Shown piece after piece: positions 8,978 through 19,497 of a DNA stretch of 64,000 nucleotides. The position numbers were made by a program, and so were the translations under genes. Position 1 is the first letter of the stretch. Each line of letters starts with the position of its first letter. A model generated the notes under the pieces. That model was not told the origin of the DNA, did not search any database, and saw only the letters and a program-made list of their open reading frames with translations. Origin of the DNA: Alphaproteobacteria bacterium GWF2_58_20 (GTDB lineage Bacteria; Pseudomonadota; Alphaproteobacteria; UBA1247); NCBI GenBank assembly GCA_001768735.1, contig MEMB01000002.1, forward strand, positions 825,031-889,030. Direction: 5' to 3'.

Positions 8978-9933
8978 AAAACATCCAAATCACTTTTCCG
9001 GAAAAACACCAACCATGGGAACAGATCTTTCCCATGTCACAGGATGAACTTTGCGTCCTGCTCGGCGACGAAATGCCAGAAAAAACGGCCCTGCACCTTG
9101 ACCTGAGAGAAAAGGACAAGGTGTGCCTTGCCCTCACCACGCCTTCCTCCTCCGGATCCGAACCCGACATCTATTTCACTTCAACCCTTTCTTCCGGCAA
9201 CCAGCCTGAAGGCCTGATCATTACCGTAAAGGTGGCGCCCCACCTGCAAGGAAAAGGCATCGCACGCAGGGCCCTCGCAAATCTGGTCAGCTTGGGAAAA
9301 ACCATGGGGATTTCCCGTTTCTCCCTGTCTGCAACCCTGGAAAACGGCGGTTATGCCTGGGCACGGTTTGGATTCATGCCAGATCCTGGATCCTGGGACT
9401 TCCTGCGCACATCGTTCCTGCATCCCCGATTGGAACTTTTTTCCGAAGCCATGCCGCCCCATGTCCGGGCACAGGTGGAAACCGCCATTGCCAGCAATGA
9501 CCCCTCTGCCATTTTCGCCCTTGCCGCCATCAGGGCTTCTTCCGAACCCCTCTCCCTTGGAAAAATCCTTTGCTCTGGTCAAGATTGGAATCCGGACGGG
9601 GAAACCGTTCCCACACCCCAGCAATGGGAAGCCATGAAACCAAAAATCCGCAAGCGCATGGAATGCTTTTCCTTGCTGCTCCCCCTTGAGGACACACAGG
9701 AAATTTACGCCCTCCTGAAAGCGCGAAGCCCGGAAGCCGCTCTGGGTATTGCCCGCAAGACACTCCCAAGCTTTCCCATCGGCCGCCTGATGTTGGCGGG
9801 AACATCCTGGACGGGAAGCCTGGATCTTGAAAACCCCGTGCAGGCTGCCATTTTCAATGCCGCCACGAAAAAGGCAGAGCCATCTCCCATGCAGCCCCCC
9901 TCCCCCAGACACACAGGCCTGACACCTTTCTGA
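8974..9933 (+). CDS. GNAT-like acetyltransferase-domain protein, copy 4
   Basis: VKVAPHLQGKGIARRALANL, ENGGYAWARFGFMP, FPIGRLMLAGTSWTGSLDLEN; ATGA overlap with small ORF B. Confidence 0.65.
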   Translation: MKNIQITFPEKHQPWEQIFPMSQDELCVLLGDEMPEKTALHLDLREKDKVCLALTTPSSSGSEPDIYFTSTLSSGNQPEGLIITVKVAPHLQGKGIARRALANLVSLGKTMGISRFSLSATLENGGYAWARFGFMPDPGSWDFLRTSFLHPRLELFSEAMPPHVRAQVETAIASNDPSAIFALAAIRASSEPLSLGKILCSGQDWNPDGETVPTPQQWEAMKPKIRKRMECFSLLLPLEDTQEIYALLKARSPEAALGIARKTLPSFPIGRLMLAGTSWTGSLDLENPVQAAIFNAATKKAEPSPMQPPSPRHTGLTPF

Positions 9934-9973
9934 ATTAACACAATTTCAAAAATCCCGGCGTAGGCTTGAAATC

Positions 9974-11533
9974 ATGCAGCGCACAGACAACATCGAAGAT
10001 CTTGTCATGGCCTATCCGGGACCAGCCTTCTGCTGCCTTGCCGATGGATCACAACCCGTTTGCAACAAAGCAGCCCTCAACCTGCCGGATGCGGACACAC
10101 TGACAAGCGCCGCCATATCCGCCATAAACGCCTGTTCCGGGGCAACCGCCGCAACATGGCGCGTATCCTTTGGCAAAGGTGAAAACAACCGAACGCTTGA
10201 ATGGATTGCGTTTATGATTCCGCCAGGCGCATTGCTGGCCTTGGCCCGCGATGTCACCATGGAATCGCGCCTGTCCCAGGTTCTGGCGGAATCCCGCCAG
10301 CGTTACCGTGACATTGTTGAACTGTCCCACGATTTCATATGGGAAACCAATTCCGAAGGCCGATTCACCTTTGTTTCTCCACGGGGCGGATTTGGCTACA
10401 AGGCTGACGAACTTTCCGGACAGCCCTCCAGCCTCCTTCTGGCGGAAGATGTCGGAGAGGAATCCCCCTTCACCCATGCGGGCCATGTTGATGGCCGGGA
10501 AACATGGCTTCGCCGCAAGGATGGCGGGCTTGCCCTCGCCACCCTGCTTGCCCATCCACTGATCATTGGGGATGGAAAAATTGTTGGTTTCCGGGGCCTT
10601 TGCCGACCGATCGGGGAAACATCGAACCAGGACATGAACCATCCTGACAGCCTCATGCGCGTTGCCGAATACGTCCTGCGTCCCTTCCTTTCCGACACGG
10701 AAACCTCGTCTGCAGCAACCCGTGCCGTTTCTGCGGCCACACGGGCCCTTTCCGCAACCGGCGCCGTTATCGCCATCAAGGATTCCCCCCAAGCGATCCC
10801 ACATCCCCTTGCCTTTTCCGCCGCACCTTCCTCAAAAACACTGGAAAGCCTCCTGCGCGCCATTTCCTATGGCGACGTCCAGAAACTGGAAGACAACATC
10901 ATGTTCGCCCCGGCATGGAATGGCGGAGAAACCATTGGAGGTCTCGCTGTATGGCGTTCCAGCGCCGCCTTCAGGAGCGAAGAAAAACAACTCTTTGCCG
11001 CCATCATTGACCGTCTTGGACCATCACTCGCAACCAGCCTCAATGCGGGGATTCTTACTCAGGAATTGCGGACAGACCCCCTGACAGGTCTTGCCAACAG
11101 GCGACATTTCGAGGAAACCGGGCACAACATGATGGCCCGTGGAATGTCCTGCGCCCTGATTTTCATGGATCTGGACAATTTCAAACCTGTCAATGACACC
11201 TTCGGACACGCCCAGGGCGACATTGTCCTCAAAGAAGTGGCCCACATCATCTCTGCCGCCATACGCCGCAATGATCTGGCTGCACGCATCGGCGGCGATG
11301 AATTCGCCATCCTGGTCGAAGGCGGGGAACCCGATGCCATTGCTGCCATCAAGGCGCGCATCCGGAACGCCTCACAAAACCTTGCTTCCTTTTCTGCCGA
11401 TCCTGAAATACCCCTTGGCATTTCGCTTGGTGTTGCCCCAACCCTTGAAGACGATACGCTTGAAACCCTCATAGCCAGGGCCGACAAGGACATGTACGCC
11501 AACAAAAGGAGCAGGAAGGGCCAGGCACCATGA
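9974..11533 (+). CDS. PAS-domain diguanylate cyclase (GGDEF)
   Basis: PAS-like SRQRYRDIVELSHDFIWETNSEGRFTFVSP; DPLTGLANRRHFEE...RIGGDEFAILVEGG. Confidence 0.9.
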   Translation: MQRTDNIEDLVMAYPGPAFCCLADGSQPVCNKAALNLPDADTLTSAAISAINACSGATAATWRVSFGKGENNRTLEWIAFMIPPGALLALARDVTMESRLSQVLAESRQRYRDIVELSHDFIWETNSEGRFTFVSPRGGFGYKADELSGQPSSLLLAEDVGEESPFTHAGHVDGRETWLRRKDGGLALATLLAHPLIIGDGKIVGFRGLCRPIGETSNQDMNHPDSLMRVAEYVLRPFLSDTETSSAATRAVSAATRALSATGAVIAIKDSPQAIPHPLAFSAAPSSKTLESLLRAISYGDVQKLEDNIMFAPAWNGGETIGGLAVWRSSAAFRSEEKQLFAAIIDRLGPSLATSLNAGILTQELRTDPLTGLANRRHFEETGHNMMARGMSCALIFMDLDNFKPVNDTFGHAQGDIVLKEVAHIISAAIRRNDLAARIGGDEFAILVEGGEPDAIAAIKARIRNASQNLASFSADPEIPLGISLGVAPTLEDDTLETLIARADKDMYANKRSRKGQAP

Positions 11534-12768
11534 CGGACACCCCTGCCTTTTTCGATTATGAAACATCAAAGAAAATGGCAACATCCAGCAATGTTCAGGC
11601 CAGGGAAACCCTTGCCGCCCGTCCGGATGTCTGCCCGGAATTCCTGTATCTTCTCGCAACTGACTCCCGCGAAGAAGTCCGGCAACGTATCGCGCAAAAC
11701 AGCAAGACCCCCCGTCAGGCGGATGTCCTCCTCTCCCATGACCATGCAACGGAAGTCCGTGCAACCCTCGCCGGAAAGATATCCCATCTCGTTCCCGACC
11801 TGTCGCCCGACAACCTGAATGAGATCGACCACCTGACCATGCAGGTTCTCGACACCCTGGCCCGTGATGAAGCTGTGCGCGTACGCCGTGTTCTTTCCGA
11901 AGAACTGGCGCATCTTGATTTTGCTCCCGCCGACATCATCAACCGCCTTGCCCGTGACGTGGAAATCGAAGTCGCACAGCCCATTCTAGAAACCTCACGG
12001 GTCCTGCGGGATGAAGACCTTCTGGACATTATCCAGTCCGGCCCCATCGGCGGCGCCCTGGAATCCATTGCCAGACGCCAGCGCCTTGACGAAGATATCT
12101 CGGATTGCATCGCCAAAAGCCAGAACGAAAGCGCCATTTCATGCCTGCTGGCCAACCAAAGCGCACAGATCCGCGAAGAAACCCTCGATCTTCTGCTATC
12201 CGAAGCGCCGCATCACCAGCCGTGGCACGACCCTTTTGCCAGAAGGCCGGGCCTGTCTGTGCACGCCATCACGCGCCTTGCCCATTTTGTTGCGCAATCC
12301 CTCTTTGAAGTGCTGTCCGCACATCCGGAAATCCGGAAAGAGGAAGCCGAGGAGATTGCAGAAATTGTCCAGCTCCGCATGGAACGCAGCGGCGCCCCCC
12401 TGACCGACGACGATCCTGAACTCCCTTCGCGCAGGGCCCGGCTCCTGGCCCGCCAGGGACGCCTTGACAGCGACATGATCGAGGATGCCATTGCAAACGG
12501 CGAGCGCATTTTCATCTTTGCCGCCCTGTCCATCATGGCGCGCGTTCCGGAAGCCCTCATTGAAAAAATCATTTCCTCACAAAGCCCACAAGGCATGACC
12601 GCGCTGGCATGGCGTGCCGGGCTCAGCCCCCATGCCGCAACACAAATCCAGATCCATGTCGGGCGCATTCCCCCCGCAAAAGCCCTTCCACTTGCTTCCG
12701 GCGGAAGATGGCCCTTGAGTGAAAGCGACATGCGCTGGCAGCTCGAGTTTTTTGGAATCAAGGAATAG
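11530..12768 (+). CDS. DUF2336-like protein
   Basis: HEAT-like alpha-helical repeats (ARETLAARPDVCPEFLYLLATDSREEVRQRIAQN...); ATGA overlap with GGDEF gene. Confidence 0.65.
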   Translation: MTDTPAFFDYETSKKMATSSNVQARETLAARPDVCPEFLYLLATDSREEVRQRIAQNSKTPRQADVLLSHDHATEVRATLAGKISHLVPDLSPDNLNEIDHLTMQVLDTLARDEAVRVRRVLSEELAHLDFAPADIINRLARDVEIEVAQPILETSRVLRDEDLLDIIQSGPIGGALESIARRQRLDEDISDCIAKSQNESAISCLLANQSAQIREETLDLLLSEAPHHQPWHDPFARRPGLSVHAITRLAHFVAQSLFEVLSAHPEIRKEEAEEIAEIVQLRMERSGAPLTDDDPELPSRRARLLARQGRLDSDMIEDAIANGERIFIFAALSIMARVPEALIEKIISSQSPQGMTALAWRAGLSPHAATQIQIHVGRIPPAKALPLASGGRWPLSESDMRWQLEFFGIKE

Positions 12769-12879
12769 AGCCTTTAGAGCATTTAACGTCTAGATTGAAC
12801 AATTCCTGTTGATCGTGTGGCGCGCGCGCCGCAAGGCAAAAGGGTATTCAAGATGAACGCTCAAGGCTCTAAAGGCTCT
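12767..12879. repeat. MITE-like palindromic intergenic element
   Basis: Perfect 14-nt inverted repeat agagcctttagagc (12767-12780) / gctctaaaggctct (12866-12879), extending as an imperfect ~35-nt inverted repeat. Confidence 0.7.
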
Positions 12880-12890
12880 GGGCCGGGGAA

Positions 12891-13565
12891 TCAGCCCACA
12901 CAAAGCTGGCGCACGGCATCCGCAACATCCATCCCATCGGACATCAGGCAGGATACGGCTGATGCGCTATCAAACATGCAGGCGTCATGGGGACGGATCA
13001 GCGGATACATGGTGGTCAGCGTTTCATTGGCAAAAATATCCTGTCCAACGGCATCCGACCCCTTGATGAGAACCGCATGCACCCCAAGCGTCAGCATCAT
13101 GGCCGCCGCATGCTGGAGCCCTACCATGTCATGCACAGCATAGCCCGTCAGCATTTCCACTTCAGGAACCCCCAAAACCACCAGGTCGGCCTTCAATAAA
13201 ATGTTGCGCTTCATTGAGGCGATTTCCTCGGAATTGATATGCTTCCCGCCACAGGTGAGCCCAATGACAAGGCGACGCTTTTCATCCGGAAATTCCGAAA
13301 GCAGTGCGTAAAGGTCATCCACCGTTTCGGCAGAATACACCCGCCCCAGCTTGATAACGGATGGGCGCAGCTTTTCAATGGCATGACGCACCTGCCAAAG
13401 GACAAGATCAGAAGGCAAAACCTGCGGCTGGGCATTTTCACACAAAAAGGCAGGAATGGCCACCGCCACCTTGGCTCCCATGGCCGTAATGGTGCGGATG
13501 TCAGCCTCAATGCCGGAATGCCCCAGCACATCGGACGCCGCAATGGACAGAACGCACTTGTTCAT
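12891..13565 (-). CDS. Divergent hydroxymethylpyrimidine/phosphomethylpyrimidine kinase-like protein
   Basis: ThiD-like N-terminus [30 protein letters not shown] and [10 protein letters not shown]; adjacent to glmM. Confidence 0.65.
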   Translation of the reverse strand: MNKCVLSIAASDVLGHSGIEADIRTITAMGAKVAVAIPAFLCENAQPQVLPSDLVLWQVRHAIEKLRPSVIKLGRVYSAETVDDLYALLSEFPDEKRRLVIGLTCGGKHINSEEIASMKRNILLKADLVVLGVPEVEMLTGYAVHDMVGLQHAAAMMLTLGVHAVLIKGSDAVGQDIFANETLTTMYPLIRPHDACMFDSASAVSCLMSDGMDVADAVRQLCVG

Positions 13566-14923
13566 TGGCCATCCCCCACACAGGCCGCAATGGCCGCGCA
13601 AATTTCATCAACGGCGATACGCACGGCGTGGGCATCATCCCCTTCCGCCATGACGCGAATGAGGGGTTCCGTTCCGGATTTGCGCACAAGGATGCGTCCC
13701 CCCGTTTCCAGAAACCGGTTTTCCACCTTGCGGATGGTTTCCTTCACGACAGAATCCTCCAGCGGCGCAAGCCTTGATGGATAGCGGACATTCCCCATGA
13801 CCTGCGGCAGGGGCACATAAGCCGCGGCGATTTCGCTCATCGGCTTTTGGGCCTTCTGCACCACGGCCAGAACCTGCAGCGCCGCAAGCAACCCATCGCC
13901 TGTTGTTGCGTAATCGCTCAAAATGATGTGGCCCGACTGCTCGCCCCCCACATTAAATCCTCCGGAAGCCATGCCGCTTGCCACATGCCGATCCCCGACC
14001 GGTGTCCGCACGAGGGAAAGCCCAAGCTTTCCAAGATAGCGTTCAAGCCCCAGGTTGGACATGACCGTTGCCACAACGCCACCGCCGACAATTCTGCCTT
14101 CCGCCTGCCAGGACGTTGCAATAAGGGCAAGAATCTGGTCCCCATCAAGGATTTGTCCCTTTTCATCCACCATCACCAGGCGGTCGGCATCCCCATCCAG
14201 CGCTATCCCAAGGGAAGCCCCTTCAGAAAGCACTCTCTGCCGCATGGCTTCCGGTGCAGTGGCCCCGCAATCCTGGTTGATGTTGGTGCCGCTGGGATCA
14301 ACCCCGATGGCCACAACCTCGGCCCCCAGTTCCCATAGAACACGCGGCGCAATTTTATAGGCTGCGCCATGGGCGCAATCAATCACCACCTTCAGGCCAT
14401 CCAGCCGCAAATCCCGCGGGAATGTACTTTTCACAAACTCGATATACCGGCCATGCGCATCATCCAGGCGGCGCGCCTTGCCAAGTTTTGCAGGTGCTGC
14501 CAAGGGCAAAAACGGCTCTTCTCCCAGCACAATCCGCTCAATGCGGGTTTGCATGTCGTCGGAAATCTTCTTGCCATCGGCGCCAAACAGCTTGATGCCA
14601 TTGTCCTGGTAAGGATTATGCGACGCCGTAATCATGACGCCCATATCAGCCCGCAGGGAGCGGGTCAGCATGGCCAGCGCCGGGGTTGGCATTGGCCCCA
14701 CCAGCACCACATCCATGCCCATGGATACAAACCCCGCCGTCAGCGCCGGCTCGATCATGTAACCGGAAAGCCGGGTATCCTTGGCAATGACAACCGTGCT
14801 GCGACGTTCTTCATGCCAAAAAGCCCCACCCGCCGCCAGCGCAACCTTGAGTGCGGTTTGTGCCGTCATCGGTTCCGCATTGGCCTGTCCGCGAACACCA
14901 TCCGTACCAAAAAGCCTGCTCAT
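13562..14923 (-). CDS. glmM: Phosphoglucosamine mutase
   Basis: [15 protein letters not shown], active-site [47 protein letters not shown]. Confidence 0.95.
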   Translation of the reverse strand: MSRLFGTDGVRGQANAEPMTAQTALKVALAAGGAFWHEERRSTVVIAKDTRLSGYMIEPALTAGFVSMGMDVVLVGPMPTPALAMLTRSLRADMGVMITASHNPYQDNGIKLFGADGKKISDDMQTRIERIVLGEEPFLPLAAPAKLGKARRLDDAHGRYIEFVKSTFPRDLRLDGLKVVIDCAHGAAYKIAPRVLWELGAEVVAIGVDPSGTNINQDCGATAPEAMRQRVLSEGASLGIALDGDADRLVMVDEKGQILDGDQILALIATSWQAEGRIVGGGVVATVMSNLGLERYLGKLGLSLVRTPVGDRHVASGMASGGFNVGGEQSGHIILSDYATTGDGLLAALQVLAVVQKAQKPMSEIAAAYVPLPQVMGNVRYPSRLAPLEDSVVKETIRKVENRFLETGGRILVRKSGTEPLIRVMAEGDDAHAVRIAVDEICAAIAACVGDGQ

Positions 14924-16830
14924 GATGAAATTTCCTCTCCCCCGCCTGGACGACGTCCAGGCAACGCGACAGATACCGGCGGTTTTTCAGGATGCACGTT
15001 TTCCGGCGCAGGTTCACGCGGCGGCAACGGCTCCCCGGCCAGCAGCATGCGGATTTCCTCTCCGCTCAGCGTTTCATATTCGAGCAGCGCCTTGGCCAGC
15101 GTGTTGAGATCATCCATGTGCTCGGTCAGGATGGTTCGTGCGCGAACATGAGCTTCATCAACGAGACGGCGGATTTCGCCGTCAATCGTCTGGGCCGTGC
15201 TTTCCGAAACATTCTTGCGCATGGTTACGGAATGGCCAAGAAACACTTCCTGTTCGGGCTCGCCATAAGCCAGGGGGCCAAGTTTGTCGCTATAGCCCCA
15301 TTCCGTCACCATCCGGCGGGCCACATCCGTGACCATCTGGATATCGGACGAGGCTCCCGTTGTCACCCGGTCCACACCAAACACCAGTTCTTCAGAGATC
15401 CGCCCGGCAAGGCCAATAGTCAAGCGCGCTTCCAGCTGGGCCCGCGACATGGACACCCGGTCGCTCTCCGGCAAATGCTGCACCAGCCCAAGCGCACGCC
15501 CGCGCGGAATGATGGTGGCCTTGTGGATGGGATCTGCTGCCGAACAGTGTATGGACACCAGCGCATGGCCGCCTTCATGGTAAGCTGTCAGGCGTTTTTC
15601 TTCCTCGCTCATCCCCATGGACCTTCGCTCAGCGCCCATCATGACCTTGTCCTTGGCATCCTCCAGCTCCCGCATGCCCACAACCTTCATGTTGCGACGG
15701 GCGGCCAGCAGTGCTGCCTCATTCACAAGATTGGCAAGATCAGCCCCGGAAAAACCAGGCGTTCCGCGTGCAATCACCCGCACGGCAACTTCAGTCGCTG
15801 TTGGAACCGTGCGCATGTGAACCTTGAGGATCTTCTCGCGCCCGGCAATATCCGGCATGGGCACAACCACCTGGCGGTCAAAACGTCCTGGACGCATCAG
15901 TGCCGGATCCAGAACGTCCGGCCGGTTGGTGGCCGCAATCAGGATCACGCCCTCGTTGCTGGCAAACCCGTCCATCTCCACCAAGAGCTGGTTGAGGGTC
16001 TGCTCACGCTCATCATTTCCACCCCCAAGCCCGGCCCCGCGATGCCGGCCCACGGCATCAATCTCATCAATGAACACAAGGCAGGGCGCATGTTTCTTGG
16101 CCTGCTCAAACATGTCGCGCACGCGGCTTGCGCCAACGCCCACGAACATTTCCACAAAATCGGAACCTGAAATGCTGAAAAACGGCACATTGGCTTCGCC
16201 CGCAATGGCTCTGGCCAGAAGTGTCTTGCCGGTACCCGGCGCGCCCACCAGCAGAACGCCCTTCGGAATCTTGCCACCCAGTTTCTGGAATTTTTGCGGT
16301 TCCTTGAGAAACTCGACGATTTCCAGAAGCTCCTGCTTGGCTTCATCAATCCCTGCCACATCCTCAAAGGTAATGCGTCCCGTTCCCTCATTGAGGAGGC
16401 GCGCACGCGACTTGCCAAACCCCATGGCCTTTCCATTGCCGGCCTGCGCCTGTCGCATGAAGAAAACCCACAGGCCAAGAATGATGAGCATGGGCAGGAC
16501 CGAGATCAGGATTCCCATCAGGGTTGGCTGTCCGGAATCATCCGGAAGCGCACGCACCCGCACGCCCTTTTCAATCATGCGGGAGACGGCATCCCCACCT
16601 TCCGGCATGTAGATGGAAACCTTCTGGCCACCGGACATCTGCGCACTGACCACCTGGCCCTTGACCACGGCATCCGTAACCTTGCCGGAATCCACATCTG
16701 CCAGAAAATCACTATAGGCCTGCGTTTGTGCAACATTCATGTCGGAAGACACAAAAAAATTGTAAACAGCCACCAGCAAGATGCCGATGATGACCCATGC
16801 CGCAATATTCCTGCCCGCGTTGCCGTTCAC
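14920..16830 (-). CDS. ftsH: ATP-dependent zinc metalloprotease FtsH
   Basis: [31 protein letters not shown]; start moved to GTG ([14 protein letters not shown]) with upstream AAGGGA, which avoids overlap with tilS. Confidence 0.95.
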   Translation of the reverse strand: MNGNAGRNIAAWVIIGILLVAVYNFFVSSDMNVAQTQAYSDFLADVDSGKVTDAVVKGQVVSAQMSGGQKVSIYMPEGGDAVSRMIEKGVRVRALPDDSGQPTLMGILISVLPMLIILGLWVFFMRQAQAGNGKAMGFGKSRARLLNEGTGRITFEDVAGIDEAKQELLEIVEFLKEPQKFQKLGGKIPKGVLLVGAPGTGKTLLARAIAGEANVPFFSISGSDFVEMFVGVGASRVRDMFEQAKKHAPCLVFIDEIDAVGRHRGAGLGGGNDEREQTLNQLLVEMDGFASNEGVILIAATNRPDVLDPALMRPGRFDRQVVVPMPDIAGREKILKVHMRTVPTATEVAVRVIARGTPGFSGADLANLVNEAALLAARRNMKVVGMRELEDAKDKVMMGAERRSMGMSEEEKRLTAYHEGGHALVSIHCSAADPIHKATIIPRGRALGLVQHLPESDRVSMSRAQLEARLTIGLAGRISEELVFGVDRVTTGASSDIQMVTDVARRMVTEWGYSDKLGPLAYGEPEQEVFLGHSVTMRKNVSESTAQTIDGEIRRLVDEAHVRARTILTEHMDDLNTLAKALLEYETLSGEEIRMLLAGEPLPPREPAPENVHPEKPPVSVALPGRRPGGGEEISS

Positions 16831-16873
16831 GTTTTGGTTCCCTTCATGTTCATGATCACGTTTCCATGCTGTT

Positions 16874-17899
16874 TTAGCCCGCCATCCCTGCCGAGGCAAG
16901 TTTTTCATCACGGATCAAAAGCTTTCCTTTCCGGAGCACAACAATGCAGCCGGCCAAAGTCCTTTTCCGGAAAGACGCCCCTGAAAGCGATGCCATCAGC
17001 GCCTCCAGCCGGTGCTGACGCAGGGGAGCTGCCGGATGCACCGCAAGAAGCCCGCGCTGGACAACCCGCAACCGGATTTCCTCCGGCAGGGCCATCAGCC
17101 GGCCAAAATCCAGCACAACCTCTTCGCCAACGCTTTCCGCAACATCTTCCCATGCACCGGATGCCATGCTGGCCACGGCCTCACCCATGCGGGCAGACCG
17201 CATGGCAAGCCGCAACACCCTGATCGGCGTAAGACCTTCCCGCGCCAGAGCCGACAGGCTTTTCCGCAACCGCACCCGCGCAAAATCCGTGCAGGAATTC
17301 ATGGGATCCTCAATCCACGCCTGGCCATGCGCCCGGCAAGTGGCCCGCAGACGCCCCGGAAATACATCCAGCAAGGGACGCAACAGGCATAACCCATCCA
17401 TCATCGACACCCTGGCCATCCCGGCCAGCCCATCAATCCCACTCCCGGCGGCAAGACGCATCATGACCGTTTCCACCTGATCCTGCGCGTGGTGGGCCAG
17501 CATCAGATGCGAAATCCCGTGTTTGCGGCAGGCTTCCCCCAGCAGGGCATAACGGGCAGCCCGGGCGGTTTCTTCAATCCGGCTTTCCGGCTTAATTCCC
17601 TGCCAGGGCAAAATTTCGCATGAAACCCCATGTCCTGACAACCAGGCTACAACATGGCGGGCCTCGCCTGCTGATTCCGGACGCAAGCCATGATCCACCG
17701 TAAAAGCCACAAGACCCATCCCTTGTGCCTTGCACCATTCCTGCGCCAGCAATGTCAACGCCATGCTGTCGGCTCCGCCGGAAACCGCAACCCCAATCCT
17801 CTTCGGCAAGGGGGAAAGTTCCAGTTCTGCCATCCGCAAACAAAACTCCTCCGGACCCAGCGGTACGGAGGAGGTATTGTCCTGCCACTTAAAGGGCAT
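16874..17899 (-). CDS. tilS: tRNA(Ile)-lysidine synthase
   Basis: PP-loop [37 protein letters not shown]. Confidence 0.92.
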   Translation of the reverse strand: MPFKWQDNTSSVPLGPEEFCLRMAELELSPLPKRIGVAVSGGADSMALTLLAQEWCKAQGMGLVAFTVDHGLRPESAGEARHVVAWLSGHGVSCEILPWQGIKPESRIEETARAARYALLGEACRKHGISHLMLAHHAQDQVETVMMRLAAGSGIDGLAGMARVSMMDGLCLLRPLLDVFPGRLRATCRAHGQAWIEDPMNSCTDFARVRLRKSLSALAREGLTPIRVLRLAMRSARMGEAVASMASGAWEDVAESVGEEVVLDFGRLMALPEEIRLRVVQRGLLAVHPAAPLRQHRLEALMASLSGASFRKRTLAGCIVVLRKGKLLIRDEKLASAGMAG

Positions 17900-18867
17900 T
17901 ATTCACAACCAAGCCGGGCCTTCTCCTGGGTCACGCGACTGCGGATATTGGCGGGTGCATCCGGAAAGCGCCGCTCAAGCTGGGCCCATGTCAGGCAGGC
18001 ATCCTGCTTGCGGCCAAGGCCTGCCAGCGTCATCCCCATTTTCAGGAGATTGTCCGGGGCCTTCTGTGCATCCGGATATTTCTGGTATCCCTCCGCAAAG
18101 GCCACGGCTGCTTCATTCAGAAGGCCACGCACATAATAGGATTCGGCCAGCCAGTATTGCGCATTGGCGGCAAGCTTGTGGTCAGGATAAAGCGAAAGGA
18201 ATTTTGAAAACCCTTCCTCGGCCTTGGCATACTCGGTTTTTCCAAGGTCCGCAAAGGCACCTTCATAAAGTTTTTCAGGTGCAGCACCGACATCTTTTGC
18301 AGCCAGAACGCCGAGTGGCTGCATGTCTTCCTCCGCAGGAACAGATGCCACAACCGGTTGCCTGGTATCCTCTTGGGAAACCGTACGGACCTGGCTGACC
18401 GGAGCCGAAGAAAGCTTCGCCAGGCGGTTTTCCATATCCTTGGCCACCCGGTCAACCCGCTTGGCAAGCTCATCGGAAGAATGGACCGTTTCTTCCATTT
18501 TCCCGGTCAACTCTCGCATCTGCATTTCAATCTGGGTCAGGCGAACCTCAATACCGGCGGCAACCGAGGTTGGAAGCCCCATGGTGGCATCTGCCGCACC
18601 AGCAACAGCTGCGGGCTGTGCGCCGACCTGCGGCGAAGGGGCATCCGGCATGGATGTCGCCGCCGCCGGAGATCCGCCTGCGGAAATTCCGGCCCTTGAA
18701 ACCTGACGACTCAATGTCTGGATCTGGCGCTCAAGCTGGGCAAGACGATTGCTCATCGCCGTCATGTCTGGCGAAGCCTGGGCAAACGCCACACCTGCCG
18801 TGGAGAGTGCCATGACAGACGCCATGGCGAAAACCCTACCGAATCGCAAACCCCTTGAAACTGGCAT
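17899..18867 (-). CDS. cpoB: Tol-Pal system protein CpoB/YbgF
   Basis: Signal peptide, coiled coil, C-terminal TPR (LYEGAFADLGKTEYAKAEEGFSKFLSLYPDHKLAANAQYWLAESYYVRG); next to pal. Confidence 0.9.
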   Translation of the reverse strand: MPVSRGLRFGRVFAMASVMALSTAGVAFAQASPDMTAMSNRLAQLERQIQTLSRQVSRAGISAGGSPAAATSMPDAPSPQVGAQPAAVAGAADATMGLPTSVAAGIEVRLTQIEMQMRELTGKMEETVHSSDELAKRVDRVAKDMENRLAKLSSAPVSQVRTVSQEDTRQPVVASVPAEEDMQPLGVLAAKDVGAAPEKLYEGAFADLGKTEYAKAEEGFSKFLSLYPDHKLAANAQYWLAESYYVRGLLNEAAVAFAEGYQKYPDAQKAPDNLLKMGMTLAGLGRKQDACLTWAQLERRFPDAPANIRSRVTQEKARLGCE

Positions 18868-18914
18868 CTTCGCCTCCCGATAACATGTCCGGCGCCGACA
18901 TGGCGCCGCCCCCA

Positions 18915-19442
18915 TCAATTGACAACCGTGACCGCGCGGCGGTTCTGCTGCCAGACTTCCTCACCGGTCCCAAGAACGGTCGGGCGCTCCTTGCCAAAGC
19001 TCACAATCCCGATCCGGGCGGGGTCAACCCCCAGGGCAATAAGGTAGTTCTTGACCGAAATGGCCCGGCGTTCACCCAAGGCAAGGTTGTATTCGCGGGT
19101 ACCACGCTCATCCGCATGACCTTCAATGGTCACCGTCAGGAGCGGATATTTCTTGAGCCAAGCCACCTGGCTTTCCAGCGTCATGCGGGCTTCCGGCGAA
19201 AGATCTGTATTGTCATAGCCGAAAAACACCCGGTCGCCGACGCTGATGTCGAGACCTTCCTTCTCTGCGGCCGCCAATTCGATTTCTTCTGCCGTCAGTG
19301 TTGGCTGAAGGTTGGTTTCTTCAGAAGAAACCCCGACATTGCCAGCGCCATCGGCCGTTGCCGTACCTGCATTTTCCGAAGCGGTTGAACATGCTGCCAG
19401 CAGCAAAACTGCGGCGAGCAGGCTAAAATTACGTTTGGTCAT
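18915..19442 (-). CDS. pal: Peptidoglycan-associated lipoprotein
   Basis: Lipobox LLLAACSTA; OmpA-like VTIEGHADERGTREYNLALGERRA. Confidence 0.95.
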   Translation of the reverse strand: MTKRNFSLLAAVLLLAACSTASENAGTATADGAGNVGVSSEETNLQPTLTAEEIELAAAEKEGLDISVGDRVFFGYDNTDLSPEARMTLESQVAWLKKYPLLTVTIEGHADERGTREYNLALGERRAISVKNYLIALGVDPARIGIVSFGKERPTVLGTGEEVWQQNRRAVTVVN

Positions 19443-19497
19443 GACATGAAACTCCCTATACCTGAACAACTCACCCATCCTTCATACGTGTTTTTCT

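Noticed and set aside
14992-16170. 392-aa plus-strand ORF
   Set aside because: Antisense to ftsH, whose family motifs are unambiguous
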